28,900 nucleotides of DNA from Eimeria necatrix (lineage: Eukaryota > Apicomplexa > Conoidasida > Eucoccidiorida > Eimeriidae): positions 1 to 28,900 of the forward strand of contig NW_013654261.1 of the NCBI RefSeq assembly GCF_000499385.1, read 5' to 3'. Every line of letters starts with the position of its first letter. Position 1 is the first letter of the stretch. The notes under the pieces are model-generated. The model was not told where the DNA came from, searched no databases, and was given only the letters and a program-made list of their open reading frames with translations. Shown in pieces: positions 1-9,925 of this stretch. Made by a program: the position numbers and the translations under genes.

Positions 1-2013
1 CACTGTGTTCTGTCCTTTCTTGCCACAATATAGTTGTGCCAGTGTGCATGCATGACGAGCCAGGCTGCCAGTTGCTATGGCTAATTACTTGTGCCCAGGT
101 GCATAAATACAAACCTCATTACATGTCTAACAGTGTGCTCGTCCCCGGATGCAAGCAGCAGCCCCTGGCTTTCTCTGTTTATCAAAAAGAGATTCAGGTG
201 CGTGTAGCTCATTGTGCGCTAAGCAGCAGCATTTCTCATGTGCCAAGACGTTTACACGTGTATGAAAAATCGTGTCCACGTTTACTTCAGACTTCTTTCT
301 AGTTTTTAATGTGCTCGTGCATCCTGAAAACTCCACATCTTCTCTAACGACAATTTTACTTCCATTTGGATAGCTACGTCTCAATTCATATGGATGCACG
401 CTTCGGCGCATCCACACGCCTATGCATATATAAGCATATACGTCAGCACATCTCACAGAATATGTACTTTGTCTTCATAGAGATGAGTGTTTTTACTCCT
501 TTACTGGGGAACATGTGATATCTGGTCGTTTGTCCCCAGAACTTAGCTACCCGCCTGCGTCCTTCTCTGTGAAGACTAATATTCAGTTGAATGTATATGT
601 GCTCCCGAGTGCATACAGTGACGCATGTGTTGACGAAGTAGATATATACAGGAATACGAAAAAATGTAAATTCGAAGTTAGAAACGCGTAGGAAAATCTC
701 CCCACGCGCACCTTTCGGAGTCCGGGGTTTGATATGAACTTGCGTGAAAACACCAATATATCGAGCGATACTTCTTGTCTATGTATAACTTATTTTGGCT
801 CCTGGCCTTGCTCACTCCGCTAAAACCTGCATTTTTAGTTCGGCAATTGTGGAACTGCTTACTCGGACCGCCATTTCGTCGGTCACGCGAGAGGCTTGTG
901 CTCGTGAGGCTTCCAGGCAGCGTATTTTCTCGACGTAAAAAGGAATATACTTTTTCGGGGGAAACATAGCCCTGTTTTTCGCGAAGTGTCGGCAGGAAAC
1001 AGTACGAGCAGGCAGGACCACTGGTTACGTTACAGAAAAAACGCCAGTGGTTAGGCTGTAAACACAACTGAGCAGACGGACTGAGTGGGGGGTAAAAAGG
1101 CCTTTATGTGCATTGCAATGAAAACTTAACAAAACGCTACACCAGAACTCAGAAAAAGCCTAAGTCTAGTGAACGATGCCTTGTCCACCGGTCGTGGCTT
1201 GCGCCACCATCCAATGTTTGCTCCTGACTGCGAAGCCGCGGTCCCACTAACTTCCTTCATCGCAGCAGCGAGTCGAACATCAGAACACTGGCTCTGCTAC
1301 ATTCTAAAAAATACCTGAACTGTAAATACCTCACCATCTAGCGATAACTCTGGCTCGAAACGATTGCTAGTGAGGTTTGTCATTCTCGCTGCTGTGGAGA
1401 GTGGGGCCCCACCGGTGCGGGCGATCACGCGGTTAGTGGCTGGGGCTTCAACTTAGGCCTTGAAAGACTGTGAAGCGCATATATGCAAAATACGTACAAT
1501 CCAAAAAGCACTTTAGTTAAAGGCTCCGCAGGAAGCGCCATTTCTCTGTACGCTTATTACGGCGTACCCAAAGCGCTCGTGCAGTGGCTATGAGGTCACC
1601 CTGTCAAGTCTCTGCATGCCGGATTGCCCTCACAGGCTCCCCTTTACTAGCTTTGCTTCTTTTTCAACTAATTTTTTACATGCAAATATTTCTCGCTGGC
1701 ATCAAATTCACGTTTCTGGCTGACAGCACCGCTGCAAGTGCTGTTACCTTTGTGGCATCATAGCACATGAAGCTTTTGAGAGCACCCGTGTAGTAGCCGA
1801 ACTTTTAGCCTTTGCACTCTCATACATCCTTTTTGATTCACTCGTTCTGTAAGCCGTTCAAGTCGTTCTCAAGTATAGTCAGCACTCACGACCTCGGTAA
1901 GGCACAAGGAAGCCCCAATGTTGAGCAGTGCTCGCAGCCCGATTCCGACTTTTCAAATCATTGATGCCATACTTACCATGCATCACTGTGATATGCGTAC
2001 ACCTTAGCCAGCA
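1..2013. other. Upstream region of the CNBD gene; no gene supported
   Basis: Overlapping short frames occur on both strands. One at 781-969 (+) begins with a hydrophobic run but is antisense to an equally long frame and has no other support. No TATA-like or initiator element can be assigned. The 5' UTR and promoter of the CNBD gene should lie in its right-hand part. A TTAG just before the ATG could be the acceptor of a 5' UTR intron. Confidence 0.5.
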
Positions 2014-5000
2014 ATGACTCCCCAAGAAGAGAAGGAAGTTTCTGACGCCTCATCGGACACCGGCTCAGATCTGTCTGAAGAAGAAGAGACAAAGGAGTCC
2101 GAAGACCAAGTGCCTCTTGAGCAATTTGCCACCGATGAGAAGTTTGCAACAACTTTGGAGCTTCTTCAGCTGCCGCCAGCCGAAAGAAGCCGAGAAAATG
2201 TAGGGATAATGCACAAGCCGTAACCACCCAAGCACAGGAACTCTCAATCTGACAGCCAAACCGTAAACGCGCAACCACTGCTTGATCCCCTCACTCCCAT
2301 TCTACTGCCACCACAGCAACCACGGTCATATGCTGTCAGGCTTAAGGAAGTGTGCAGCCCGTGATTTGAGAGCAGTGCGTGAACGAATTCCCTACGCATT
2401 GTGGCTCCAGAAGCTGTCTTCTAGGCTCAGCTCTATGAACTAGTTTAGACCCCGGCCAACGTTCCGCTGCTTGTGCTGCTTGTTGGAGCATTGACTGTTT
2501 GAGCATTTATGCTTGAGCAACTTCTTTAGCCACTAAAGCTTGTTCTTCGTAGTCACGGATGCGATAAAAAACCTGTTTCGGGCAGCGTTGATTACCTAGG
2601 TTGTTTTCGTTCAACGTCTTCTTCGTATCCAGGTGGAGTGTATCTTTTCGCTGGTAAAAGACAATAAGTTTTTTGCAGAGCTAGACGCTGAAATGTCTCT
2701 GGAGCTTTGTCGTCATATGACATACACCACCAAGAAAAAAGACAGAGTTGTGTTTTACAAAGGCGATCCAGGTGATTTTGCCGCGGCCATTTGCCAGCCC
2801 CTTCGTCACTTTGCGCATACTCATTAGGCTTTTGGAATTTTGCTGCTGCCCAGGAGACATGCAGCAAAATTTCAGTGCAACAGATCGAAAGTATTCGAGC
2901 TGCTCGTCCTCTTGAAACCTCTCTGCTGGGCTGCTAGTGGCGCAGTACACCACTGCGCATGAGCCTGTTTTCAGCGGACAACTGGTACCTGATCCTCGCT
3001 GGCAACGCAGGGGTATATATTGAAGAGCTCAAGGATCCTCCAGAGGGAGACGGCGGCGAGCAAGGCGACAGCTCTGCAAACCAGGGCCGCGGTAAATGCT
3101 TTTGCGCTGTTACATCGTTCGAGAGCCAAAAACGTGTAGAAGATGGTTTCTAGAGTTACCCGTGGGTGTGGATTGTTATTGCCTGACACAGTCTACCTAT
3201 AAGAGTGAAATAAACACAGTTTACCTGCAACCACGGAGTAAACACATGAAGTGAAATGGCTCACTTGTACGCATGACTAGAGAAAAATCCGGCTGCAATT
3301 TCGCTTCTGCCGATGGCAGTCAGCGTGCACAGGAAAACAGTTTTACCGCAGATACCAAAAGAAAAAGCGTCAGTATACGAAGCTTTTGAAACGAGAGACA
3401 AGGGCGTTTGCATGTGCTTTCAGCAGTAACAGAATCATCAAAGGAGAGACGTGTTGATATGAACAGTTGTGTGGCAGACCTCGGGGAAGGCCATTCCTTT
3501 GGCGAGCTAGGCAAGTACACCAACAGCTGCACCAAGTCCGCTATGTCACTCCCTACTTACAAAAACAAAATGATACCACTAAACATAGCCCGTACAAAAC
3601 GAAGCAAGCGAGCTGCTCTTCAAATAAACTTGTGTCCCACTTGGAGCAAAATGCACCATAGCGAATTGTGAAGACTGGAGAGGACTGAAATGGCTACATC
3701 CTATTCACTGAATCATCAATTTCTTCCGAGGTTTGTCCTGCCCAGCACATTCAGCTGGTGCTTTGCGAAGGCGTTTATCGATGGTACAACTTCTGCAGGT
3801 CTGATCCGCAATGACGTTCGGTCAGCGGCGCTAATAGCACACAGCGACTGTCTTTTTCTAACACTGGATAAAAAGTCGTTTCAACACTGTCTTGGCAACT
3901 TTCTTAGGCAGAAGACAGATGACAAGGTGAGAAGACCACTCTGTTGTACTAAAAAGATCACATGCCACACTGTATGCCTTGCATTAGCGCACTGGTGTGT
4001 TGAGCTACTTTTTCTTTTATGTAATTTCCTACTTCAAAACTTCTCCGGTTTGTCACTGGACGCTTGTACCTAATTGGCCTTGCTGTGAAGCGAGTCAGCG
4101 TCGCAAAGTCTTGCGGCTTCCAACCGGTAGAACGGAGTTGCATTGTTTGGATAATGGAGGGGACAATTTCATATTCAGATTTGCTGGCAGACTGATGATG
4201 GCTCCATTACACGTTTCTTTGACACGATCCATAATAACAACGTATACCTTCAGCATAAGGAGCCATTCTGAAATATGTTTCCACAGGTACAAACACTCAG
4301 ACAGGTTCTGCCAGGTGCCAGAGATTTGCGCAAGCTTGTTGTGGAGCAACTCACATACTTTTTTAAAGAAGCAACGTTACAGAAAGACATGCCTTTGAGT
4401 ACGGAGGGCAACAAAGAGGACACTTTGTATCTTATTGTGAAGGGTGCGTTGTTTCTTCTCTTTTGTCACAAAAAGCCTTTTTGTTTCGAGACAGCACCGA
4501 ACGGCACATTCCTTAAAAGTGATGACCAGCAAAACAAAACGTTTCTTTACAAAGTACGCTAGCGATTGCATGGCTACCTAGCTTCAGCTGGACTGTCCTA
4601 TTGGACGTATCATGGTGCAGGCGAGTGTGTACTCCGGACACGACGGCGGTACGCAATCGCCACTGAAGCCAGCGGCAATATTGACAGACTGTTCAAGCAG
4701 AGCAAAGGAGAGCTTAATCTTCATATGAGCAGTGTGAAGTGCAGTTCGCTGCAGAGACTTAGAAAATGCGACAACCGAGCAGTTTCGTGCATGAGGAATA
4801 TTGTCAGCCTCCGTATTGCGAAGCCGCGATGTTTTTTCCTTTGCTGGTGGCTCTGCGCAAACGCATTCATGCTTGCTCTCCTCTGACGGTGCAGAAGATA
4901 CGTCGGCGATTTCCATTCGCTGTGTGCTGGAACACACGAGGGAAAGTTAGGAGTTGATGCTATCAGTCAGTATAACAGAGTTTCTCAGTGAAGCCACCAG

Positions 5001-8000
5001 CAAAAACCTTCACGACGGCGCAACATTCATGTGCTCGACGAAAGACAGTTTCGCCTGTGCTCTGTGTCGTTGAAGAGATTCTTCTTCGACGACGCATCAG
5101 CGAGAGCTTCGCTAAACAGTTGATATGCACCTCAGTTGCACCGAAGTTACTCATCGCGGGTTGAAGTTGCGTGTTTTGTGATGTTCAAAGGTCAGGTTGT
5201 GTCTCGAGCTTTGCGACAGCAGCGGGAAAAAACTGTGAGGAAAAGTACCTTTTTCATGTTCCTTTGTTTGTTGGCCAGCAACATTTTACGCGAAGGCATG
5301 GAGGGCACAGCGAACTGCATATTAGGGATCGCCAGGAACCCTGCTGGCCAAACAGCAGCGTTGTAGCTGGCGTAAAATGTAGCTGAAGTACTTTAGGAAA
5401 GCAGGAACAGAACCGGAATATACATAGCTGCCCTTGGCCACGGTTTGGTGTTTAATTAATTGCACCTCTAGTCACGGGTGAAAATACAAGATGTATGTGC
5501 CAGTGTTTACGTCTCGTCAACCATTCAGGCAGGCGATTCTGGTCGTCCAGGAACTGCAGGAAGTAGCAGCAACCCCTTTGCTACCTCTTCAGACGAAACG
5601 AACAATTTGTTTACGGATACGGAGTCGATGCGTGAGCGAGATTGTGAGCAAAGTGGAGGGAAAACAGTTCAGCAGTCTGTATTGCTGGAAGAGCTAGATC
5701 TGGCTCTGCTGCAAGAGGGCTGCATTATAAATTTTTGCTCGTTGTTTTTCGACTCGCCGGAGCCTTTTTCCGTTTTCGCTAATTCGAACAAGACCCAAGT
5801 TTTTTCGATTACCAAATCCGAACTCTTCAAGCACATGCCGTCTAGTCCGCAACCACTACACACTAGCTGCCAAGACCACGGTTTCCCCCTCTGTAAATTG
5901 TGCCTGTATAAAAATGGGATAATTTTGTGGGGTTACCATTGCAAACACAAAGCGTTTGTTGTGAAGCTAAATTTTCCCGTAACGCGCTGCTGTTAGTGTT
6001 GTCATTGCCTCGCCAGCATGCTTAATGTGCGCGAAATAATTGCCGAACTGACACTTTAGTGATATCCTGGGGCGAAATGATTGCTTTCTTTTTCCTACTC
6101 CTATTGCTGTCAGGGTTTACAGGCATTGCTACGCTGCACACCCGCTGCAAGCACGCGAATGCCGTGTTTATGCTACAGGCGTCATAGATGCAGTACGCGT
6201 CACTGGGCTGCTGCTGCTACAACACCTCGAGGCACGCATTGGAAAGCAAGAAGACCGTATCCGACGTCTAGAGCTACTCCACCAGCGCGACGTGAGCCAA
6301 ATTTGCACGGTGTATGCTCGTCAGTCTGCTGCACTCGACGGATCCAACTAAGAAACCCAGTGAAATCTAAACTGTTTTTTCAGGCCACTCAAAGCAGCGG
6401 TGACTTTGCATCTGCAGACAACAGCTCGGGGGGAGAAGACACCACCATGGGGTCAGGACACTCACTTTTGCCCTTGACATTCTCTCCCTTTTTGTCACAC
6501 AAGATGACGGAGTATATCGCAGCGTCATCATTGTGTCTAGAAAGTAAGCTATGCTGCTTACAATACTAGCAGCCACAAACAGTCCTAACGCATGCAGGAA
6601 GAGACGTCACAGTGTACCTTGTGGATTGCTGTTGCGTCTGGGTGACTCATGCATTAATAGGCCACTTCGATCGCTTTACAAGGAACCTCATGTGTTTTCA
6701 GCCGCATACAGCGGTGTTGAATCACAGGACGTTCCGCTTACTGCAACAGCAAAAACAAAGGCGCATGCAGCGACATCAAATTTTGCTAGCCGGAGACCCG
6801 CAGTACAGCAGCGCCGAAGAGGAAAAGCAAAATATCCCAACACTTCGTCCTCCTTCAGCTACAGCAAGACCCGATGGCTTTCCTGACATTTCGCCGGACC
6901 TCTCAGAGGCGCCTGTCCGTGTATGCCCGCAGTGTTACTATGCATTGCTGTGCCGCTTGAGTACTATGCATCGAATTACACTTACGCAACAATTACGCGA
7001 CAATTAGAAGTCTCATACAGCGCACTCGTCCTTCGAACGTCAATGACTTAAAGTTTCAGCACTACTCATTCGCAAAAGTGCATCCGTGAAGAACAATTTA
7101 ACCTTGGCAAGCCAGCGCACTGTTTTGCAAATTCGGTTTTTCAAGGCCCCAATGCAGGAACCCGCACCAACTTTAACGGGAAAGCTCATGGCTAACTGTA
7201 GGAGAGCAGGAGATGTTTCGACACCCGGTGAAGCTATTGGAAGCGCTGAGGACGATGAACTGACGGAAGCAGCTGCTGCAAGGGAGGCTGCGGCATGCGC
7301 TTCCTCAGCTCTAGCACACGGGCACCCCATAGTGTCAGATGCTGGTGAGGCCTGCGCTGTCGCTACGCAGTATACAGCGGCCTCTAGACCTAGTCAATTA
7401 CTGTAAAGCACACACATCTTTTCTGCAATCTTGCAATGACCTTAGCATAGGCAACACGAGCAGAAAGAAGCTGTGGTTGCCAAGTCGCCACAGGTAGAGC
7501 AACCAAGCCGAAGATTTCTGAGACTTAGACGAGCTTCCTGGCCTTGCCCTATAAAATACAGCGGCCTCTAGACCTAGTCAATTACTGTAAAGCACACACA
7601 TCTTTTCTGCAATCTTGCAATGACCTTAGCATAGGCAACACGAGCAGAAAGAAGCTGTGGTTGCCAAGTCGCCACAGGTAGAGCAACCAAGCCGAAGATT
7701 TCTGAGACTTAGACGAGCTTCCTGGCCTTGCCCTATAAGAGAGGAATGCCCGTGTATCCTTTTTTAGTAGTTTTGTGTGACTGTTCCTTTCCAAGCCTCT
7801 GACCTCGCGTTAGAAGCAGCAAGCATTCCCCGTCTACGCTGTGTCGTCAGCGGGAGCAGGACCTTTTCTGTAGCCATTTGCGTTCAGTGCTGGAGTACTT
7901 CTTTCGAAATATCAGCAGAGACGCCGTGAACATAAACAATAAAATTTGCTGTCAGCATCTGAGCGAGGCGCAGGTACGGCGTCAATTGTCCGCGACAGCG

Positions 8001-9233
8001 GAACTTCAGCAGACGGGCCTGCCCCAACGAATCACAGCAAATTCGTCGCAATGACTTACAATAAAATATTGCACCAGGCACTACAGACTATGAATTTCGA
8101 GGCAAAAGCTGTGATCTTCTCAAGGGAGGGCCTGGCATATCTGCAAACAGCTACTTTCATGGACATTCACAAGAGCGAATGCAGGACAGACTAGAGCCAA
8201 GTTCAGTAGCTGCTTACGTTTGCTTTTCCAGTCAACTGCTTCACTCAGGCTTTGTTTCCACGCGCGAAAAACCACAAGATTGGCAAAATTGATGCCGCGT
8301 CTTCCATGAGACATGTTCGAAGCTTTCCTGGCCTCCATGATCACGACACACTCCTGATCCAGGATGCATTTTCGTCTAAGTTGGCAGCAAATGCGACATC
8401 TTCTCAGCCTAAAGGTGCTTTAACTGCACGCAGCACAGTTGAAAAACGCTCTGGGAGTACTCGGCGAACATTGGGGGAGACAAATGCTGCAAAGCAAGCA
8501 GCAGCGGCTCAGCTAGACGCAGCGCCTGGGCGACGGCGAAGTGGGTTCGCCTTCAGGGGAAGTAAGACAGCAAGAGATATTTCCGAGTCATTGATATTGC
8601 AGCAGCAGCAGCATTATCAGCAGCTGCTTGCCAAAAGCACAGAGATTCCTTCTCTTCATCTTCTCCTTCGGACACCTGACACGTATCGACAGAAAGATCG
8701 CAGCGTTTCCCTAAGAGGGATGGCAGCAGCCATGCAGGTAAGTGTGTAGGCCGAATAGTTCTGGCTACAGCAGTAAATTCCACTCGATATCCAGGCAAAG
8801 GTTCATCTATGGAAGCAACGCTAAGACGTGCGCTGCAGCTAATGACTAGAACTGCGCTTTTAAGTACAATATGGCCCCCGGGATGTCATTGCATCGCTCT
8901 ATCACAGAAATGAGTACGGGTGTGTTACTTTTTGTTCAGCTTTTTTCGTCCACCGTGCAGCACTCTTCAGAAGAGTCTTATCTTCAGGCAGGTCAGTGTA
9001 ACACCATCGGCGTAAGTACTTCTACTGTTTCTAGACATAACAGGAAAGCTAGCATTATCTAATTTGATGGCTTCGAGAGTGCGGTGTACCTGAGGCTTTT
9101 CATGTTCTTCATATGCACCGCTCCTTCAGATATCTTTGAGGCTCCAAAGGGAGCATCCAGCTATACTGGCCGTCGCATGCTCGCGCAACAGGTGGCACTG
9201 AGACTACAAGCACAGCACAACGAGGGGACATAA
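2014..9233 (+). CDS. Tandem cyclic-nucleotide-binding-domain protein, about 16 exons, 883 aa
   Basis: Exons: 2014-2199, 2633-2771, 2975-3091, 3424-3510, 3799-3926, 4287-4443, 4621-4733, 5529-5905, 6114-6291, 6384-6451, 6728-6920, 7146-7344, 7888-7973, 8249-8737, 8961-8991, 9130-9233. They total 2652 nt, in frame throughout, ending TAA. The start ATG follows an in-frame TAG (2005-2007). Residues 1-60 are acidic and Ser-rich. CNBD1 is about 63-210, with the motif VVFYKGDPADNWYLILAG and the cassette FGELGLIRNDVRSAA. CNBD2 is about 235-412 and degenerate. Residues 466-494 and 520-540 are Leu/Gln/Arg-rich and look helical or coiled. Residues 677-839 are basic and low-complexity, with a short Gln run. 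No kinase, channel, cyclase or GEF domain is visible, so a cAMP/cGMP-sensing adaptor or regulator is an inference; location is unknown. Splice sites are firm for exons 1-6, 9, 12-14 and 16. The junctions at 5905/6114, 6451/6728 and 6920/7146 and the end of exon 7 are best guesses with alternatives. Confidence 0.85.
2633..3926 (+). other. CNBD1: intact cyclic-nucleotide-binding domain (exons 2-5)
   Basis: Exons 2-5 join into a complete CNBD. The N-terminal helix reads NKFFAEL (residues 73-79). The beta strand and turn read VVFYKGDPADNWYLILAG (101-118), followed by an acidic Gly-rich loop (129-147). The phosphate-binding cassette is FGEL (173-176) and V-R-S-A (183-186), and the closing strand is DCLFLTLDKKSF. 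In this family the cassette Glu and Arg contact the ribose and the cyclic phosphate; both are present here as E175 and R184. This domain should therefore be able to bind cAMP or cGMP. The residue that normally hints at cGMP selectivity (Thr/Ser after the Arg) is S185, which fits either ligand. Ligand choice cannot be decided from sequence alone. Confidence 0.85.
3511..3798 (+). other. GC-AG intron (intron 4)
   Basis: CNBD1 continuity requires the cassette sequence to read FGEL-GLIRNDVRSAA across this boundary. The only donor giving that frame is CTAG|GCAAGT at 3511, with acceptor TTCTGCAG| ending at 3798. The GT four bases downstream (GGCAA|GTACAC) would put exon 5 in a frame with an early stop. 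AG|GCAAGT is the well-known consensus of the minor GC-AG class spliced by the U2 machinery. The coding frame is phase 1 on both sides. Confidence 0.8.
4287..5860 (+). other. CNBD2: degenerate cyclic-nucleotide-binding domain with an insertion (exons 6-8)
   Basis: Exon 6 gives the start of a second CNBD (residues 235-271: LRKLVVEQLTYFF, then DTLYLIVK). Exon 7 continues with GECVL. About 80 residues follow with Ser, Gly, Thr and acidic bias (about 280-360). The fold then resumes as LLQEG, CSLFFDSPEPFSV and KTQVFSITKSELFKHM (398-412). Aligned to CNBD1, the cassette Glu is replaced by S380 and the cassette Arg by F389. The domain probably keeps the beta-roll but not cyclic-nucleotide binding. The exact 3' end of exon 7 (4733, donor GTGAAG) is uncertain, and a small extra exon inside the following 795-base intron cannot be excluded. 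Confidence 0.7.
5064..5095 (+). other. Strong intronic hairpin (intron 7)
   Basis: The left arm is 5064-5076, the loop is the six bases 5077-5082 and the right arm is 5083-5095. Eleven Watson-Crick pairs and two G-T/G-U pairs give a continuous 13-pair stem. It sits in the longest intron (4734-5528) of the CNBD gene. No function is claimed. Confidence 0.6.
7345..7887 (+). other. Intron 12, lengthened by a tandem duplication
   Basis: The donor is GCTG|GTGAGG at 7345 and the acceptor is TTTGCGTTCAG| ending at 7887. The junction joins ...IVSDA to VLEYFFRNISRDAV in phase 1. A perfect 184-bp tandem duplication occupies 7372-7738. Without one copy the intron would be 359 bases, close to its neighbours. 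The duplication therefore changes intron length but not the protein. Confidence 0.75.
7372..7738. repeat. Perfect tandem duplication, 2 x 184 bp
   Basis: Copy 1 is 7372-7555 and copy 2 is 7556-7738. Reading the two side by side I see no difference until the last base of the unit (A versus G at the outer edge). The unit begins with atacagcggcc and ends with gccttgccctataa. The short open frames inside it are not coding. The lack of divergence means either a recent slippage or unequal-exchange event, or an assembly artefact. Confidence 0.97.
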
Positions 9234-9433
9234 AAATCATGGTGATTTCGTCCTCACTGCGAAGCGCAGAGCATGCAGATAGACCTACGTTCGGTCCACT
9301 AGTACACATTTCACTCGCATGTGAACCACCGTTCCTCGGTTCGTTTTGTCCTCCATTCTGGAATGTGAGCAGCATGGGCTGGAACCGCCCAAAGAAGCAA
9401 TTCGCTTTCTTGCAACGTGCAGCACAAACACAT

Positions 9434-9925
9434 AGAATACGTCCTACACACAGTGGGTTCCTCGCAGCATTTCTCGGTAATCATCGCGGACACCTTCGGA
9501 TCATACCGCACGAGCCGGCCAATAAGACACGGCGACTCACGAAGCAATCTAGTTTCCAGTAAACAGGAATTAGCACATAATTGGTCCTGCTCGGAGAATT
9601 GCAATAGCTCACCAGTATATCCCCGGTCGTTGCACGTGTTACTCTACACCCGAAGATCCACTAGAAAATATATCTAGATAAGAATACGTCCTACACACAG
9701 TGGGTTCCTCGCAGCATTTCTCGGTAATCATCGCGGACACCTTCGGATCATACCGCACGAGCCGGCCAATAAGACACGGCGACTCACGAAGCAATCTAGT
9801 TTCCAGTAAACAGGAATTAGCACATAATTGGTCCTGCTCGGAGAATTGCAATAGCTCACCAGTATATCCCCGGTCGTTGCACGTGTTACTCTACACCCGA
9901 AGATCCACTAGAAAATATATCTAGA
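9434..9925. repeat. Perfect tandem duplication, period 247 bp (245 bp identical)
   Basis: Copy 1 is 9434-9680 and copy 2 is 9681-9925. The first 245 bases of each copy are identical. At the junction copy 1 ends in the palindrome TATCTAGATA (9671-9680), while copy 2 ends in TATCTAGAAA. Open frames of about 55 codons occur on both strands in both copies, but they are by-products of the duplication: no start, splice or domain signal supports them. The repeat begins 200 bp after the stop of the CNBD gene, so copy 1 could fall in its 3' UTR. Confidence 0.97.

Noticed and set aside
781..969. Small + strand frame with a hydrophobic N-terminus (possible secreted peptide)
   Set aside because: Antisense frames of equal or greater length cover it, and no splice or regulatory signal supports either.
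5491..5697. 68-codon frame in exon 8
   Set aside because: Shadow of the CNBD2 frame, which carries the recognisable KTQVFSITKSELF strand and helix.
6081..6569. 162-codon + strand frame over exons 9-10
   Set aside because: Over exon 9 it is out of frame. The true frame there has no ATG but joins cleanly at CGAC|GTGAGC (6291) to 6384 and encodes a regular Leu/Arg/Glu helix.
8120..8344. - strand frame opposite exon 14
   Set aside because: Shadow of the CNBD gene; the + strand has perfect flanking sites (CTCAG| at 8248 and CAG|GTAAGT at 8738).
9311..9851. Nearly identical - strand frames at 9311-9604 and 9639-9851
   Set aside because: They look like a duplicated small gene family but are only the two copies of the 245-bp tandem duplication, with no start, splice or domain support.
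7372..9925. CRISPR-like or mobile-element interpretation of the repeats
   Set aside because: Both are simple two-copy tandem duplications without spacers, terminal inverted repeats or transposase frames.
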